A stretch of 64,000 nt of DNA, taken from positions 51,779,980 to 51,843,979 of the forward strand of contig NC_068575.1 of NCBI RefSeq assembly GCF_025698545.1. Reading direction: 5' to 3'. This stretch comes from Gossypium raimondii (taxonomy: Eukaryota > Streptophyta > Magnoliopsida > Malvales > Malvaceae). The notes beneath the pieces are model-generated. The model searched no databases. It saw nothing but the letters and a program-made list of their open reading frames with translations, and was not told the DNA's origin. The position numbers were made by a program, and so were the translations under genes. This document shows positions 12,183 through 23,728 of this stretch, piece by piece; positions within the stretch are counted from its first letter, which is position 1, and every line of letters starts with the position of its first letter.

Positions 12183-13573
12183 TCAAAGCTCAGGCATGCC
12201 CTTCCCAGACTTAGGATCGTATGTCTTCTCCAGCACAAGATTCATTGGAGTATCCTTGGGACCAGCTGCAACACATAACAGCTGAATTAAGTAGCATGCA
12301 GAACTTGGGCACTGTTATGGCAGCAAAGGAACTCGCATGCAATAACAATTATGGCAGGGTAAGAACACAAACAAAGAAAGCACTGTATTTTTGCAACCCA
12401 ATCACATATATGCATACAATTACCAAAAGCTATGTAAAATTCGTCGTGTGCACTGATGAGTGTTCCCCCATAATAAACATCTAACAAGTTGTGGAACAAA
12501 CAAACAGAAGATATATATTTCAACTCTTCATTGTCCTTTATAGGTGTTAGTATGTTAACCAGTTCATTATCAATATAAAACTGCATGGCTTACACTTTTC
12601 CTTAAAAAGGGCAAATTGAATCCCGGAAAAATACTCCCAAGTGATTCAAGGACTAAATGTTACCCTATAGTTAAACAAGTTTTCAAAGTCTTAACTGGCA
12701 TTATCAGACTTCTAAGTTAACATCTTACTGAATGGAAAATCAACTCATACGTGTATATTTTTCAGCAACAAGCAGATTTTTATTTTTACTTGTTTTAAAA
12801 GAAAGGGAAACGCAGAGATGCTTCTTTTAATGAATTGCTCTTGTTGAATGTGCTGCATACGGTTAAGAGAAAGGGGATAAAAAGACCACATTCCACTTAA
12901 AGTGGGGAAAAGCAATAAGCACAAGTAAATTACCAACAGTTGGTCTGGGTGTAGTCCTCATCTTCAAGATCTCAGGGCGGGGAATTATGGAACCAGATGC
13001 TCCTATACCTCTAGACACTCTCACCTTAGTTCCGTCTTCAAGATATTTAACTCCTACCTTACAAGGCTTCCTACATCAATAATATCTTTAATTTGTAAAA
13101 AAAAAAACGACAATAATAACAACAAGAGTTAATCTTTCAAAATATACAATCAGAATAAAATCCAATACCCAGTAACAGGATCAAGAACTTGAACATTTGA
13201 AGCATGAAAGGGAGCTTCAACAGTGAATATACCACCTTCATGACCTGGTCCTTGCTTAATGTGCTTTTTTACCTGTAAAATAGAAAAAATGAAACGTAAA
13301 ACGAACCCCTCCAAGTAACAGAACAAGGCCCGTACTTTAAAATTTGAAGAGAGTCCTGACCAGATTTTTCCCTTCGACAATAACACGATTCTGAGAGCGA
13401 ATAACGCGTTTGATTATCATCACCTGCCATTTGATTTACAAGAAATAAAACGTATAATTAGTTTTGACTTACTCTAATGCAGAACAGAACTGAAATTTAA
13501 ATGAGGTGCTTACATTGTCACCCCTGAGAACTTTCCAATGCCTGATGAGCTTCTAAGCTGCTTCCCAACCCAT
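12183..13573 (-). pseudogene. Mitochondrial-type ribosomal protein uL24 (KOW protein), decayed copy
   Basis: Five exons on the minus strand: 13514-13573, 13361-13423, 13169-13272, 12934-13070, 12183-12265, all with GT/AG borders and matching phases. They encode a relative of the plant nuclear-encoded L24 (Arabidopsis At5g23535, about 159 aa). Recognisable parts are RHWKVLRGDN, RSQNRVIVEGKNL, GGIFTVEAPFHASNVQV, VGVKYLEDGTKVRV and the end KSGKGMPEL. Two defects are seen. Codon 7 is TAG where the family has Glu (MGWEAA then stop, then KLIRHW). The ten residues RGKDKGETGT of the KOW core are absent, so VMII runs straight into KRVIRS. The locus would give 148 codons without the stop. Everything else is in frame and splice sites look intact, so decay is recent, or initiation differs, or there is a sequence error at codon 7. 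Paralogues elsewhere probably supply the function. Confidence 0.8.
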
Positions 13574-14007
13574 TTCAATCTTTAATCAAAAGCTTCAGTA
13601 AATCCCAAGAAAAAGAAGATGGAAATGAATATGAAAAGGCAGGAACGGTGGAAAGAACCGAAGAGAGGTAAAGCACCGAACTTTTGCCGATGACTTGGAT
13701 GATCTGGATGGTGCTCGTTCAGTGCCAGGTTTTAGGGTTCTCGCTTCTAGCCTATTGGATTATCGGGTTTTCAATCTGCCCCCATTACGAAGTCAATTCA
13801 CTATTCACTTGTGCATTTAAAAAAAATTATTATTAAAAAAAAAAAGAACGTACATACATAAAAGTTTAAAATTGATCTAAATGGGAAGGAAACACAAGTT
13901 TGTGTGAGAAAAGATGAAAATTTATTTAATATAGCATGTAGTGATGTGGGTAATCCAAGTGAAATTTTATTCAACATAAATGAACATAATGAAGGAGTGT
14001 TATGTGA

Positions 14008-14247
14008 TCAACTAAAAGTTGTTTTTAACTTGTCTGTAACTTCCTCTACCCCGCACTTGGCATTGCACTTCACCTCACACATCTCGCTGTTAGTCCCCTC
14101 CTCCTTGCATTCGTCCTCACACTCCTTGTAACATGACTTGAAACTCTCGTTATCGTCGCCCTCCGCTGCCACCGGACTCACCCACATTGTTGCTGCCACA
14201 ACAACAATGCTCACCAGTATATATACTGCCACCAATTTGTTGGCCAT
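14008..14247 (-). CDS. Ole e 6-like secreted cysteine-rich protein
   Basis: A 79-aa single-exon ORF. Residues 1-28 form a signal peptide (hydrophobic VAVYILVSIVVVAA, cleavage near SPVAA/EG). The mature part is acidic and has six cysteines in the pattern CX3CX3CX9CX3CX3C, the same spacing as the olive pollen allergen Ole e 6, a small helical-hairpin protein of unknown biochemical role. It is likely secreted to the apoplast or pollen wall. A TATA-like tatata lies about 40 bp upstream of the ATG on the minus strand (near 14280-14290). The family call rests on cysteine spacing and size; it could be another plant cysteine-rich peptide. Confidence 0.75.
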   Translation of the reverse strand: MANKLVAVYILVSIVVVAATMWVSPVAAEGDDNESFKSCYKECEDECKEEGTNSEMCEVKCNAKCGVEEVTDKLKTTFS

Positions 14248-15509
14248 TCTCCCTGCTTTAATCCCTTCTTTTTCAAATGCTATATATTTTGCTTTGCTTC
14301 TAATAAAAGGTGTTGGTGTGGCAAGGTACTTGTAGGGGTATGAAAACCCTTATTTTAGGGAGTGATCCGCAGGATGGGGAAGTTTAGTGATTAATAATAG
14401 AGGGGGTGTCTAAATTTATGGTTTCCCATTTCAGTGTCCCGGGGGAGACTTAGGTGCCAGGGTTCTGTTTATGGTCGAAAGTGTTGATGATATTGCAAGC
14501 AGCTATAGAACCTAATTCATGACTTTTCATTGTTAGGTCAACTAAGGGCTTTGAGAGGGTTTCAAGCAATTTGGAGGGGAAAATCAGCTTGAGTTCAACT
14601 GCTTCAACTAATTGCCTCATTTTTTATGCATACGACGAAATCGTGTTAGTTGTAACTCTGGGTTTTCATGATTCTTTTTCTTTGTATAATTATGTAGCTC
14701 GGTTGGTTGTAGAGTTGCTTTGACTATGACACGTGTTAATTTGGACAAATGTGGTTTTTTCATATATTAATTTGCAGTATTATATCATATATCCATATTG
14801 AATTATGAATAAAATGTGTGCACATGCATGAAGAAAATGAGTAGTTCAGAAATGAAAGGGTAAAATTCTTACAAAAGTTTTATGAATTTGGATTGTATCA
14901 TGATTTTCATTTTCTCTCTATCCAAATGCTATACTTATAGATCCCCTAATTAAATGAAACAATAAACTCAAAATAAAGAATTGCAAGCTCTCAATCTCAA
15001 GTTTTGCAACTTGGAGTTGTCTATCTCTAAAACAGATTTGACTTCCTTTTATAGTATGTTTGTTCTTCAACTCTAGAAAGGAAAATGTAAATTAACCCAA
15101 AGGGAAACGCCTTGGTAGTATTAGCTTGGTTTACCCCCATGTTTTAAATTCAAAGGGAGAAGGGTCAATTTCGATTCATGCCATCTTAACCTATTAACAC
15201 AACAGAAATCCTTCAGCAAAGAGTAATTATACTACTATATATATATTTAGTGTATTGCTTCTAAGACAAATCAAGAAGCTAGCTAGTTATTGAACAACCC
15301 TCAAGTTTAGTAGGAGTTGATCATCCAAATATACCAATCTTTTTGTCATTTTCCTCGAAGACTTTACTATATAATTCCAGTGGCTTCATTATCCTTCTTA
15401 CTCAAACCCCACATTTAGTAATTTGACTTCCCCTGATTCTTACACACAAGTCCCATCTCTCTCTAGTTTCACAACATTTTAGGCAGAAAAGGATTCATAG
15501 CAAGAGGAA
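14248..15509. other. Intergenic region, divergent promoters
   Basis: This 1.26-kb stretch separates the minus-strand Ole e 6-like gene from the plus-strand LTPG, so it should contain both promoters. A TA-run (tatatatata, about 15236-15246) and ctatataatt (about 15368) are possible TATA elements for the LTPG. No ORF is supported. Confidence 0.5.
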
Positions 15510-16293
15510 ATGGCTTCAAGAGGTGTTGAGATGGGTCTAATCCTAGTACTGATGGCAATGGTATGGGCTGGAGCCAACGCCCAAAGCTGCGCCTCCGCAC
15601 TGACCAGCTTATCCCCATGCCTCAACTACATTACAGGAAATTCCTCCACCCCTTCATCTACATGCTGCTCACAGATGCAGACCGTCGTTCAATCATCACC
15701 TCAATGCCTTTGCTCCGTGCTTAATAATGGCGCTTCCTTAGGAATCACTATAAACCAGACCCTGGCCACGCAACTCCCTGGTGCTTGCCAGGTGCAAACT
15801 CCACCAATTCGCCAGTGTAACGGTAAGCTCAATTAATTACTTCTCCTTTTTATGCTTGCTTCCTGTAGTTATCTACAACAGGGAGATTTTTTTCTTTTTC
15901 TATTAGTAACTTGAATTAAAATTTCCCAGGTGGAACGCCTGGAACTCCATCTGCAGGGTCTCCAGCTGGTTCACCATCAGATTCTTCTGATGATACACCC
16001 GAGGGTGCCATTACACCATCAGCATCAGACATTCCTTCAGGTACATATTTAAAATGGCCTGGTCACATAAGCTGACCAACAAACCAAAACCGTATACATC
16101 ATAAGAAGTTTTTGAGTTATCAATTACTAGATGATGAAGGGACATATTTTGATGTTATTGCTTAAATTTTGCAGGAACAGGGTCTAAAACTGTTCCATCC
16201 ATCGACGGGGGATCATCAGGGGCAAGCATAGAGAAAGCCTCCCTTCATTTGGTTTTCTTCCTTCTCTCCATTGCAGTCGTCGCCAAATTCTGA
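15510..16293 (+). CDS. GPI-anchored non-specific lipid transfer protein (LTPG, tandem copy 1)
   Basis: Three exons: 15510-15822, 15930-16040 and 16175-16293, coding 180 aa. Residues 1-24 are a signal peptide ending GANA. Residues 25 to about 104 form an LTP_2 eight-cysteine domain with all eight cysteines (C, C, CC, CLC, C, C). A Ser/Pro/Gly/Thr-rich linker follows, with exon 2 supplying GTPGTPSAGSP. A hydrophobic C-terminus (LHLVFFLLSIAVVAKF) acts as the GPI-attachment signal. The protein should sit on the outer face of the plasma membrane or wall and bind lipids such as cutin or suberin precursors. Both introns are phase 1, as in the neighbouring copy. It resembles Arabidopsis LTPG5/LTPG20-type proteins, which also occur in tandem. 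Confidence 0.9.
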
Positions 16294-16807
16294 GGAGTTG
16301 ATCCATGCAGGGAATTGTTGCCCGTTGCCGTGTTGATGATAATTCTTTTTCCCTTGTTTTCCTCATACAAGTCTTGTTTCGGATGTGATTGAATTTGATT
16401 GTACCACTTTGTCCGACGTTTAGTCAGAAATTATTGAGGAACTCTTTTTTCTTTTTTCTTTCGAATAAGTATGGCTCCCATCCGGTTCAACAACTAGAAC
16501 AAAAATTTATGTTTGGATTGAAACCAGAAAATAAGGTAAAAGAAAGTAAAACAAAAGAATTATGTTGCTTTGATTAGATAGTTAAAATAAATAAACAAAG
16601 GAAATCATTCATTATAATGAATTTTAAAATTATAATTTTTCATAAAATAATTTATGAAATACCAAAATGATATTTTATCTTAAATTATGTTTCCTTTTCT
16701 TTTCTTTTTTTCAAATTTGGCCTTTGAGAGAAAGTAAAAATACTAATTTATGTTGCTTAAATAAGAGGTTTTATACAAACAAAGGAAATGATTTCTCTTG
16801 CATTCCT
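16294..16807. other. LTPG1 3' flank
   Basis: This stretch holds the presumed 3' UTR of the upstream LTPG (polyA-signal-like aataaataaa near 16588) and short AT-rich sequence. A diverged local duplication is visible: tattagataaa-type pieces with gcttt/tgcttaa and ggaaat-att occur twice (about 16560-16620 and 16750-16800). No gene. Confidence 0.4.
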
Positions 16808-16816
16808 TTCTTTTAA

Positions 16817-18028
16817 GGCTTAATATATAGATTGGCCCCTAAATTTGATAACTTTTCTCATATTTGCCCCTAAACTTTTTTTATCTTATTGGTCCCTAAG
16901 GTTGGCATCTGTTACGCAAATTGGTCCCTACACTAACACCGTTTGTTTTTTAAGAATTTTTTTGACGTGGACAAGCATGCGACTGAAATATAGAGAAATA
17001 AGACGATGACACGTGAATTCATCTTCAACCATTCTTATTTCTTTTAAAAAAACCTTAAAATTTTTTAAAAGAATTAAATTTTGTTAAAAAATATAAGAAA
17101 TATATAAATTATAAAAATTCAAAAAAATAATATATATATATATAAATTGAAAATAGAAATAACAAATTTATTTAAAATTTCAAAATAAAAATTCAAAAAT
17201 ATGTTTAAAAATAAAAAATAAAGTTGGTTAAATTTTTGAAAAAATTACAAGAAATTGTACAAATATAAAATATAAAAATTAAAAAATATTTTAAATGTCA
17301 AAGAAACAAAAATTGATCGGTTGACGTGGGTCAACTCCTTGTCAGCGCCGATCAATGTTGGTCAAGCTTGATTAACTTCGGTCAACACCCGATCAAATTT
17401 TCTTTTTCTTTCATTTTATGTAAATTTCTAAAAAAAGAGTGACTTTTTTTTGTATATTCTTGAATTTTATTTATCTATATACTTTTAGATTTTAATTTTT
17501 AATTTATTTTTTTAAGTTTAATATTTAAAGAAGTAAGCTTTTAAATCATAAATTTCAACTTAACTTTTAATTTTTTATATATTCAAATTTTTGAATTTTT
17601 ATAATTTATAATATCTTTTAAAAAAATTTAATTTTTTTAATTTTTTTTTCAAAATTTTAAGGGTTTTTTTTAAATGATTAAAAATGAATCCACGTGTCCT
17701 CCCCTTTTTTCTCCCGGTGTCGCCTCCATACTTGTCTATATCAACAAATTCTTCCAAAACAAACTATGTTAGTGTAAGGACCAATTTGTGTAATGGATGC
17801 CAATCTCAGGGACCAATATGATCCAAAAAAAGTTTAAGGGCCAATGTGAGAAAAGTTGTCAAGTTCAGGGGACAATCTATATATTAAGCCCTAAAAAAAC
17901 TAGCAGTGTTAGCCATAGGGATTGATTTTGTGTAACAGATGCCAACCTTAGAGACTAATGTGATCCAAAAAAAAATTAGGGACTGATTTGAAAAAAGATT
18001 ATCAAGGGGGCAATCTATATATTAAGCC
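16817..18028. mobile_element. Mutator-like MITE with 9-bp target duplication and doubled right TIR
   Basis: A non-autonomous DNA transposon. The left terminus starts ggcttaatatatagattg. The inverted counterpart caatctatatattaagcc occurs twice at the right side, ending at 17890 and again at 18028. The terminal inverted repeats are about 130-140 bp and carry the phrases 'tggtccct', 'gttggcatctgttac' and 'acttttctca' and their complements. The 9-bp flank ttcttttaa is present exactly at 16808-16816 and 18029-18037. Long TIRs plus a 9-bp duplication are the hallmarks of the Mutator superfamily. The interior is AT-rich and non-coding, with a short GC-richer palindromic core near 17315-17400. The duplicated right terminus lies inside the target duplication, so it was present at insertion or arose within the element. 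Confidence 0.85.
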
Positions 18029-18037
18029 TTCTTTTAA

Positions 18038-19440
18038 CATAGGGGAAGTCGAAAATCGAAACCTTCTAAACAATGAAAAGTTTGCATACAGCGTTTTCGT
18101 TCATATGTTAAAGAAAAGGTTTAAATCCAAAATTGACCCTCAAATTATATCAATTTTTGCATTTAGATATCTAAATGGTGTTTTTTTGTTGTTGTCAAAA
18201 GTAATACCTATTTATCAATTTCGTCTCATCTTATCCCAAAACAATATCATCCAATAAAATGTGACATGTAGTATGTTCAGTATTGGACATTAAACATTTT
18301 ATGGTAAAATGAGATGAAATTAATAAGAGTAAATTACACTAATAGTCATCCAACTATTAATAAATTTATATTTTAATCACCAAACTATTTTATTTTATTT
18401 TATTATCAACTGACTAATTAAGCTGCACATGTACAAACTTAAAACTAAAATTATTTATTGCATAAATTTTTTATCCACTTTTAGGTTTTCTCATTCGTTA
18501 AATAACTATAAAATTTATAAAATTTTTAAACAACCTAAACTTCTCCACTTTATTGTGTATTTCCATTTTATACTAAATAATTATTGCAATTCAATAAAAT
18601 TATAAAATATTAATAAATTTAAATTATATCAATAAATGAGACATTGATAATCATAAGTTGCTCGAGTTTTCACATGTTTTTTTTCTTTTTTGACTTTTCC
18701 TCATGTTAATTTTGTTATGTTTGTATTTTATAATAATGTTTATGGGTAATAATATTATATTATCTTAATAGTCAAATTTTAGAGCCTAAAATTATAATTA
18801 GTTGTAATTAATTTCGTTGTAAAGGCATAATTTTTATATGTAAAGTTTTTTTATAAAGATATAACTTTTATATATAATATTATTTATATGAAAGTGTGTT
18901 TTACCAATATTTAAAGGCATATCTATTTGTTATTTGTATAAAGAACTATTGTATTTAATTATTTTGAAGATTTAAGGCATATTAAAATATTAAAATATAT
19001 TTGAATTAACAATAAAAGAAGAAAATAACATAACATAATATATATATATATATATGTATATATACATGTTGTTCTCAATCAGTAAGTGAATAAAACTCAA
19101 TTTTCTCAAATTTTACTTATCTAATCTAAATTAAAAGATACATCCAAACTATCTTAACTTTACTATGTATCCAATTATATTTTTCCTTAACACTTTATAC
19201 CCTTTGGACAAAAAAATATACTGATATGATCACCACCTTGCCTTTAAAAAAGTAGTAGATATAACGTATAAAGGCTTCGCCACTTTTAACGTAAGCATCA
19301 AAATAATTGAGAGCACACCTTGGACCGACTTAATTAAAAATTCATTATTATGCCATGTTCCATAGTTGAAGTTGTTTACCAAAGAATCTGTTATACGAAA
19401 GTAGGCAAAAGTTGGTGAACAAACATAAAGCCACAGCTGC
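18038..19440. other. AT-rich intergenic region between LTPG copies
   Basis: About 1.4 kb of AT-rich sequence with a (TA)n tract near 19040-19055. The 18330-18480 part resembles common short plant repeat debris (taatagtcatccaacta). No ORF with family resemblance. The right end is the promoter of the second LTPG. Confidence 0.45.
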
Positions 19441-19450
19441 CTGCCCCCTT

Positions 19451-19457
19451 TATAAAA
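19451..19457 (+). promoter_or_regulatory. TATA box of LTPG copy 2
   Basis: A perfect TATAAAA lies 102 bp upstream of the ATG at 19559. With transcription starting about 30 bp downstream, the leader would be about 75 nt. This is inferred from position only. Confidence 0.65.
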
Positions 19458-19558
19458 CCACACCTCCCTGTCTTCTCCCCCACAAAGCCACATACATCAC
19501 ACTTGATTTACTCGAATTGAGAAAACAAATCCTACGACAAGCAATAGCAGCTACAACC

Positions 19559-20231
19559 ATGAAGGGATCAGCAATGGTTGCAATGCTTTTTATAATCGCA
19601 ACAAATTTATGGACAGGATCTATGGCACAATCAAGTTGCACCAATGTTCTCATCAGCATGTCTCCCTGCCTGGATTACATACAAGGGAACTCTTCGAAAC
19701 CCTCTTCTTCGTGCTGCTCGCAGCTTGCTAATGTTGTGAGGTCAAACCCTCAGTGCCTCTGCCAGGTCCTCAACGGTGGTGCTTCATCACTTGGTGTCAG
19801 TGTTAATCAGACTCAGGCAATGGCTCTCCCAACAGCTTGCAATGTTAAGACTCCCCCTGCTAGCCAGTGCAATGGTAACCAAATCAATTAACCTTTTTTT
19901 CTTTTCTTCTCCTCTGATGTTGTTATTATTCAGCTTTTGAACTCAATATCTGATTTATTGATTTTATGTGTATGTATCTATATATATAGGAGCATCTTCT
20001 CCCTCTGGCTCTCCACCATCAGGTACAATTTACAAGAGCTAATTGTTATTTTAATTAACTTGGTATCCTATAGAACAATTAGACTAATAATACGTTCATG
20101 TTGGTACAGGTGGTGGTGGTTCAAAGAGTAATGTTCCAACAACAGATGATAGCACATCAGCAGGGAACTCGACGAAGCTGTCATTTTCAGTGGTCTGCCT
20201 CTTCTTCTTGCTCTTCATCGCCTCGGCTTAG
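19559..20231 (+). CDS. GPI-anchored non-specific lipid transfer protein (LTPG, tandem copy 2)
   Basis: Three exons: 19559-19874, 19990-20022 (only 33 bp) and 20110-20231, coding 156 aa. The ATG at 19559 is chosen because it gives a standard signal peptide (MKGSAMVAMLFIIATNLWTG, cleavage near SMA/Q). The longer upstream open frame from 19412 would bury it and crosses the TATA box. The LTP_2 domain has all eight cysteines, including SCCSQ and QCLCQ. A short Ser/Pro/Gly linker follows, then the hydrophobic tail SVVCLFFLLFIASA as GPI signal. Intron phases match copy 1 and the domains are clearly related, so this is a tandem duplication. Its domain is closer to Arabidopsis LTPG5/LTPG15 than copy 1 is. 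Confidence 0.9.
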
Positions 20232-20950
20232 GCTTCAAGCTTGATCTCCATCTGAGCATGTTTCGCCTTTTGTGGACCCTCTTTCATCTATTTCTACTTT
20301 TAATTTTTTTTTCCAATGTGTTATTAAATTATCCGGAGGGAGTGAATAATTTCTTTGAGGTTTGTATTTTACATCATATGTGGTTTTCTTTTCTTCAGAC
20401 TTTTAATAAATATATCTTTCAATTTCATAAATAAAAAAAGCAGTATAATAAATCATCATTATTATTATTATATGCATTCAACATATATCATCATTGGTCG
20501 CATGAAATTGAAATCACATCTCTAACTTCAAAAGAAAAGAAAAGAAATAGCAGTTTGTAATATTGACGTTGAATAGTGAACGCTTAGGGATGAATTACAT
20601 CTTGCTAAACCTATATCATCTCTAATTAATTTTTGTCTATTTTGATTCTTGCTTCTTTAAATAATGAAGACATTACTTGGTTAGGAAGCAATTATCTTCA
20701 TCCTTGTTACACGCTTAAAATATAAAATTTTTCATTTATATTTTTAAAATTTTAAATTAGTCAAGATGAAATTATACTTTGACCTCCTTAAAATGATAAA
20801 AATTTGATTTAATCCTTTAAAGATTATAAAAATATAAGGTATTCAAATGGTAAAAATTACAATTTAATTTCGGCTCCCTCTAAAATAATTTTTTAGCTTT
20901 TCCCCTGTTAGATTTTATCTTTACGTTATTTATAATAACACTTTTTTATC
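20232..20950. other. LTPG2 3' flank and AT-rich spacer
   Basis: Contains the presumed 3' UTR (aataaata near 20405) followed by AT-rich sequence with an (ATT)n tract near 20457-20470. No gene is supported. Confidence 0.45.
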
Positions 20951-20951
20951 T

Positions 20952-21599
20952 CTATACCTGTCCATGGGTTGGGCCAGGTCACCCGAAAAGTGGGAAGATT
21001 TGAGTAAAAATATAGACTCGAAAAATAGGCTTCGGGAAAAAAAAGACCCGTTTAGAAAACAGGTCAGGCCTTAGGTAAGGCTTTTTTGGCCCTGGCTTGG
21101 CCGAATATGAAAAAAAAATGCTATTCTTTTAAACTGCTTTCTTGCTTCTTCTTCTTTTCTTTTTTTTTTTCATTTTGTTGCTATTTTCTTTTTATTTTTT
21201 CACTATTTTGTTACCATTTCACTATTATGTTGCTACTGTTTTGTTATTGTTTGGATATTATATAACTCTTATTTTATTGTTAATTTTGTTACGATTTAAA
21301 AGTCATTTGCTTATTAAGTTGCACCTATCTTAGTGTTATTTAAGTTTACATATTATTCTTTAATTTATTTTTAATTTGTTGGGAAATATTTATTTTAATA
21401 TTTTTAGTAATTTTGATGTATTATATTTTTAAAAATTTAAAAATAAAAAATTAATACATGCGGGCCAGGCTCAATTTTTATTATTTTATCCGGGCCGAAT
21501 TTAGACAAAATTTTAAACTTATTTTTTGGGTTGGGCCCAAGCCTAGCAAATAGGCTTAAAATTTTAGTTGGACCTGACCCGGCCTATAGACACCTCTAG
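20952..21599. mobile_element. MITE-like repeat with GGGCC-rich terminal inverted repeats, copy 1
   Basis: The left end ctatacctgtccatgggttg and the reverse complement of the right end ctagaggtgtctataggccg form an imperfect TIR (about 21 of 29 positions match). GC-rich gggttgggcc-type ends flank an AT-rich, T-rich core. A second member with the same core order (tgctattttt... ttgtta.. cttattaagttgcacctatctta) lies at about 53917-54489. A shorter relative lies at 47963-48370. No transposase is encoded, and no clear target duplication was found. Confidence 0.65.
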
Positions 21600-22059
21600 C
21601 TACGTCTTATTGTATATAATTTTTTATGAATGAACCTTTTGGGAAAAAGAAATTCAAAGACTAAATTGAAATTAAATAAATAAAAAATTAAAAGAAAAAC
21701 ATATTTCGATCTAATTCTCGAGCAGGTTAACGAAAAAAAAAAGAATAGTGGGAGGGAAGAAAATGAAGAGGTGACCCAAGTCGATACAGATAATGAGTAG
21801 AGGAAATCTTGCTTAATAAGAGATAGAAAGAGTCAAGGAAGACAGAAATTTGGGAGTAAATAAAAATGGCATATCCCAAGTGGAATATCCACTTCACTTT
21901 CCACAGTTTGGTTTTAGAATTATAAAAAACCAAACAAAGTAAGAAACCAAATAAATAAATTTTAAAATATTTTACTAAATGTATTTGTAACATGGGCGTT
22001 TCCTTCCTTAGCTGTGAAAAGTCTCTCTTGCTTTCTCTCCCTCCCTCGAGTATCTTCTC

Positions 22060-23673
22060 TTCGCAGGCAAACAAACAGAGCTCAATTTCTTTTCTTATTC
22101 CGAGTCTTGGTTATCAGGTAAGGCATCTTCTCTTTTCTCCATTTCAGAAGCTTTAGAATAACCGCCTTTTCTTTTCTTTAATTCAGAATCTTGATTTTAT
22201 TTCGAGACTATTCCAATTCCCTTTCTTTTCTTTTTAATGATGATTTACAACTGGGTTTTTTTGTGAAACTGACGGCACGGTGGTGGGTGTATTCTTTTTC
22301 TTATGCTGAAATTTTAGGGTTTTGTTCTCAATTTCACGAATTTCTTTGATTTATCATTGTGTTTCTGGGTTTTGGATTAACAAGTGGATAAAGTGAACTA
22401 AGCGTGTCTGTGATGGCTAAATTCAATCGGTTTGGGGAAATGAAATACATTCTGGTGCCACGTTTCTTTGAACATGTGCTTGATATTCAGGTTAGAGTCA
22501 GGAATTTTGTTCTGTGGGTCAATGAGTTAATGCTATAGCTGGAAATTTTAGATCTATGTGTAGATTGTCAAAATCAGTTTTTATATGATTTTACTATGAA
22601 TATTGCTAAATGTGCAAGCATATTTCTATTTTTCATAACAATTAGTATTTGTATAAAGACAAAATAACTAAATCACTCAATTCGGTAACTTAACTCACCT
22701 AACATCCTAATCAACATTCAATTCATCCAAAATTTAATTGTAATTAAATTATAAAATAACTAGATTACTATACTGTAAACAATTCAATTCATCTAATAAT
22801 CCAACATGCACCTACCATTTAATATCAAATATTGAATCATGTCATTTAATACAAATAAACTTAAGTAAAAGTAATAGAAAATCTAACATTCAATTCTTCC
22901 GGAGCTAGCTATTCCCAAACTGGAATTGTTTGGGCCATGAATGGAATTTTGATAAATAGAGCTTCTATTTTCCCCACAAAGTAACTTCATTGATTGTATC
23001 TTACAGTTGTTGCTGAAGATTATTTGTTGTGTTTGATGAAAAGCATGGTGTCTAGAATGTCTTACGTTTGCCTATTTGTTTCTTATTTGCTTGTTGCCAA
23101 TGCAGCAGTCTCAAGCATGGAAAATGAAATCTTAGAAGTTAATTCCATGCTATTTTATCATAGTTTATGTGCATACGATTTCCATCACCACCCTTATGTA
23201 CTTTTAGATTTATCAGCTGGTTTATCCTTTCAATGTTTTATACCTTGTTTGTAAACATGTTGCAAGAGCCACGGTCTCAACTGAAGTCTTAGATGTTAAT
23301 TATGTGTTTTGTTTTTAATCTTATTAATAAATAGGTCAAGTGCAGATGATTTCCATTAAGGTTCATTTGTGTTTTTGGTTCATCAGTTGGTTTGTCCTCC
23401 CCATCTTAAACCACCAAGTCCTTCAGCTACATCAGGCACTTGAAAATTGTTAATGGGATGATTTCTTGCAGTTGAACTCTTGAAAAAAATTTACCAATAA
23501 ACTATCTCTAATTGTGTTGTTTCAATGCCCCTTTGATCATTAGTTTTCAGAGCTAGTTATTTCATTTAAGATAGCGAAAGCACTTCAATGTTTTGTTTGT
23601 GAACTATGTTGGTTAGAAAAATTCCAAACTATTGATTTGGTTCTTACCTACAAGTCCATATATTCTTTTTCAG
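22060..23673 (+). other. SKIP30 leader: 5' UTR exon and 1.56-kb intron
   Basis: A pyrimidine-rich leader sequence before 22117 ends in CAG/gtaagg (donor at 22118). The acceptor ttctttttcag ends at 23673, giving a 1556-bp intron wholly inside the 5' UTR. The exon resumes at 23674, 72 nt before the main ATG. The intron carries no convincing gene; an open stretch at 22994-23254 has no family resemblance. Long first introns in plant leaders often raise expression, but that is not shown here. Confidence 0.6.
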
Positions 23674-23728
23674 ATTGCATGTTGCACTGGAGTGATTGAC
23701 ATAGCAAAAGGTTGTTAGGGAAGAATCA

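Noticed and set aside
14138-14335. Plus-strand ORF opposite the Ole e 6-like gene
   Set aside because: Antisense shadow; the minus strand has a signal peptide and ordered cysteines.
19412-19558. Longer N-terminus for LTPG copy 2
   Set aside because: It spans the TATA box and would bury the signal peptide; ATG at 19559 fits the family.
22994-23254. 86-codon ORF in the SKIP30 leader intron
   Set aside because: No family motif, no splice context, lies wholly inside an intron.
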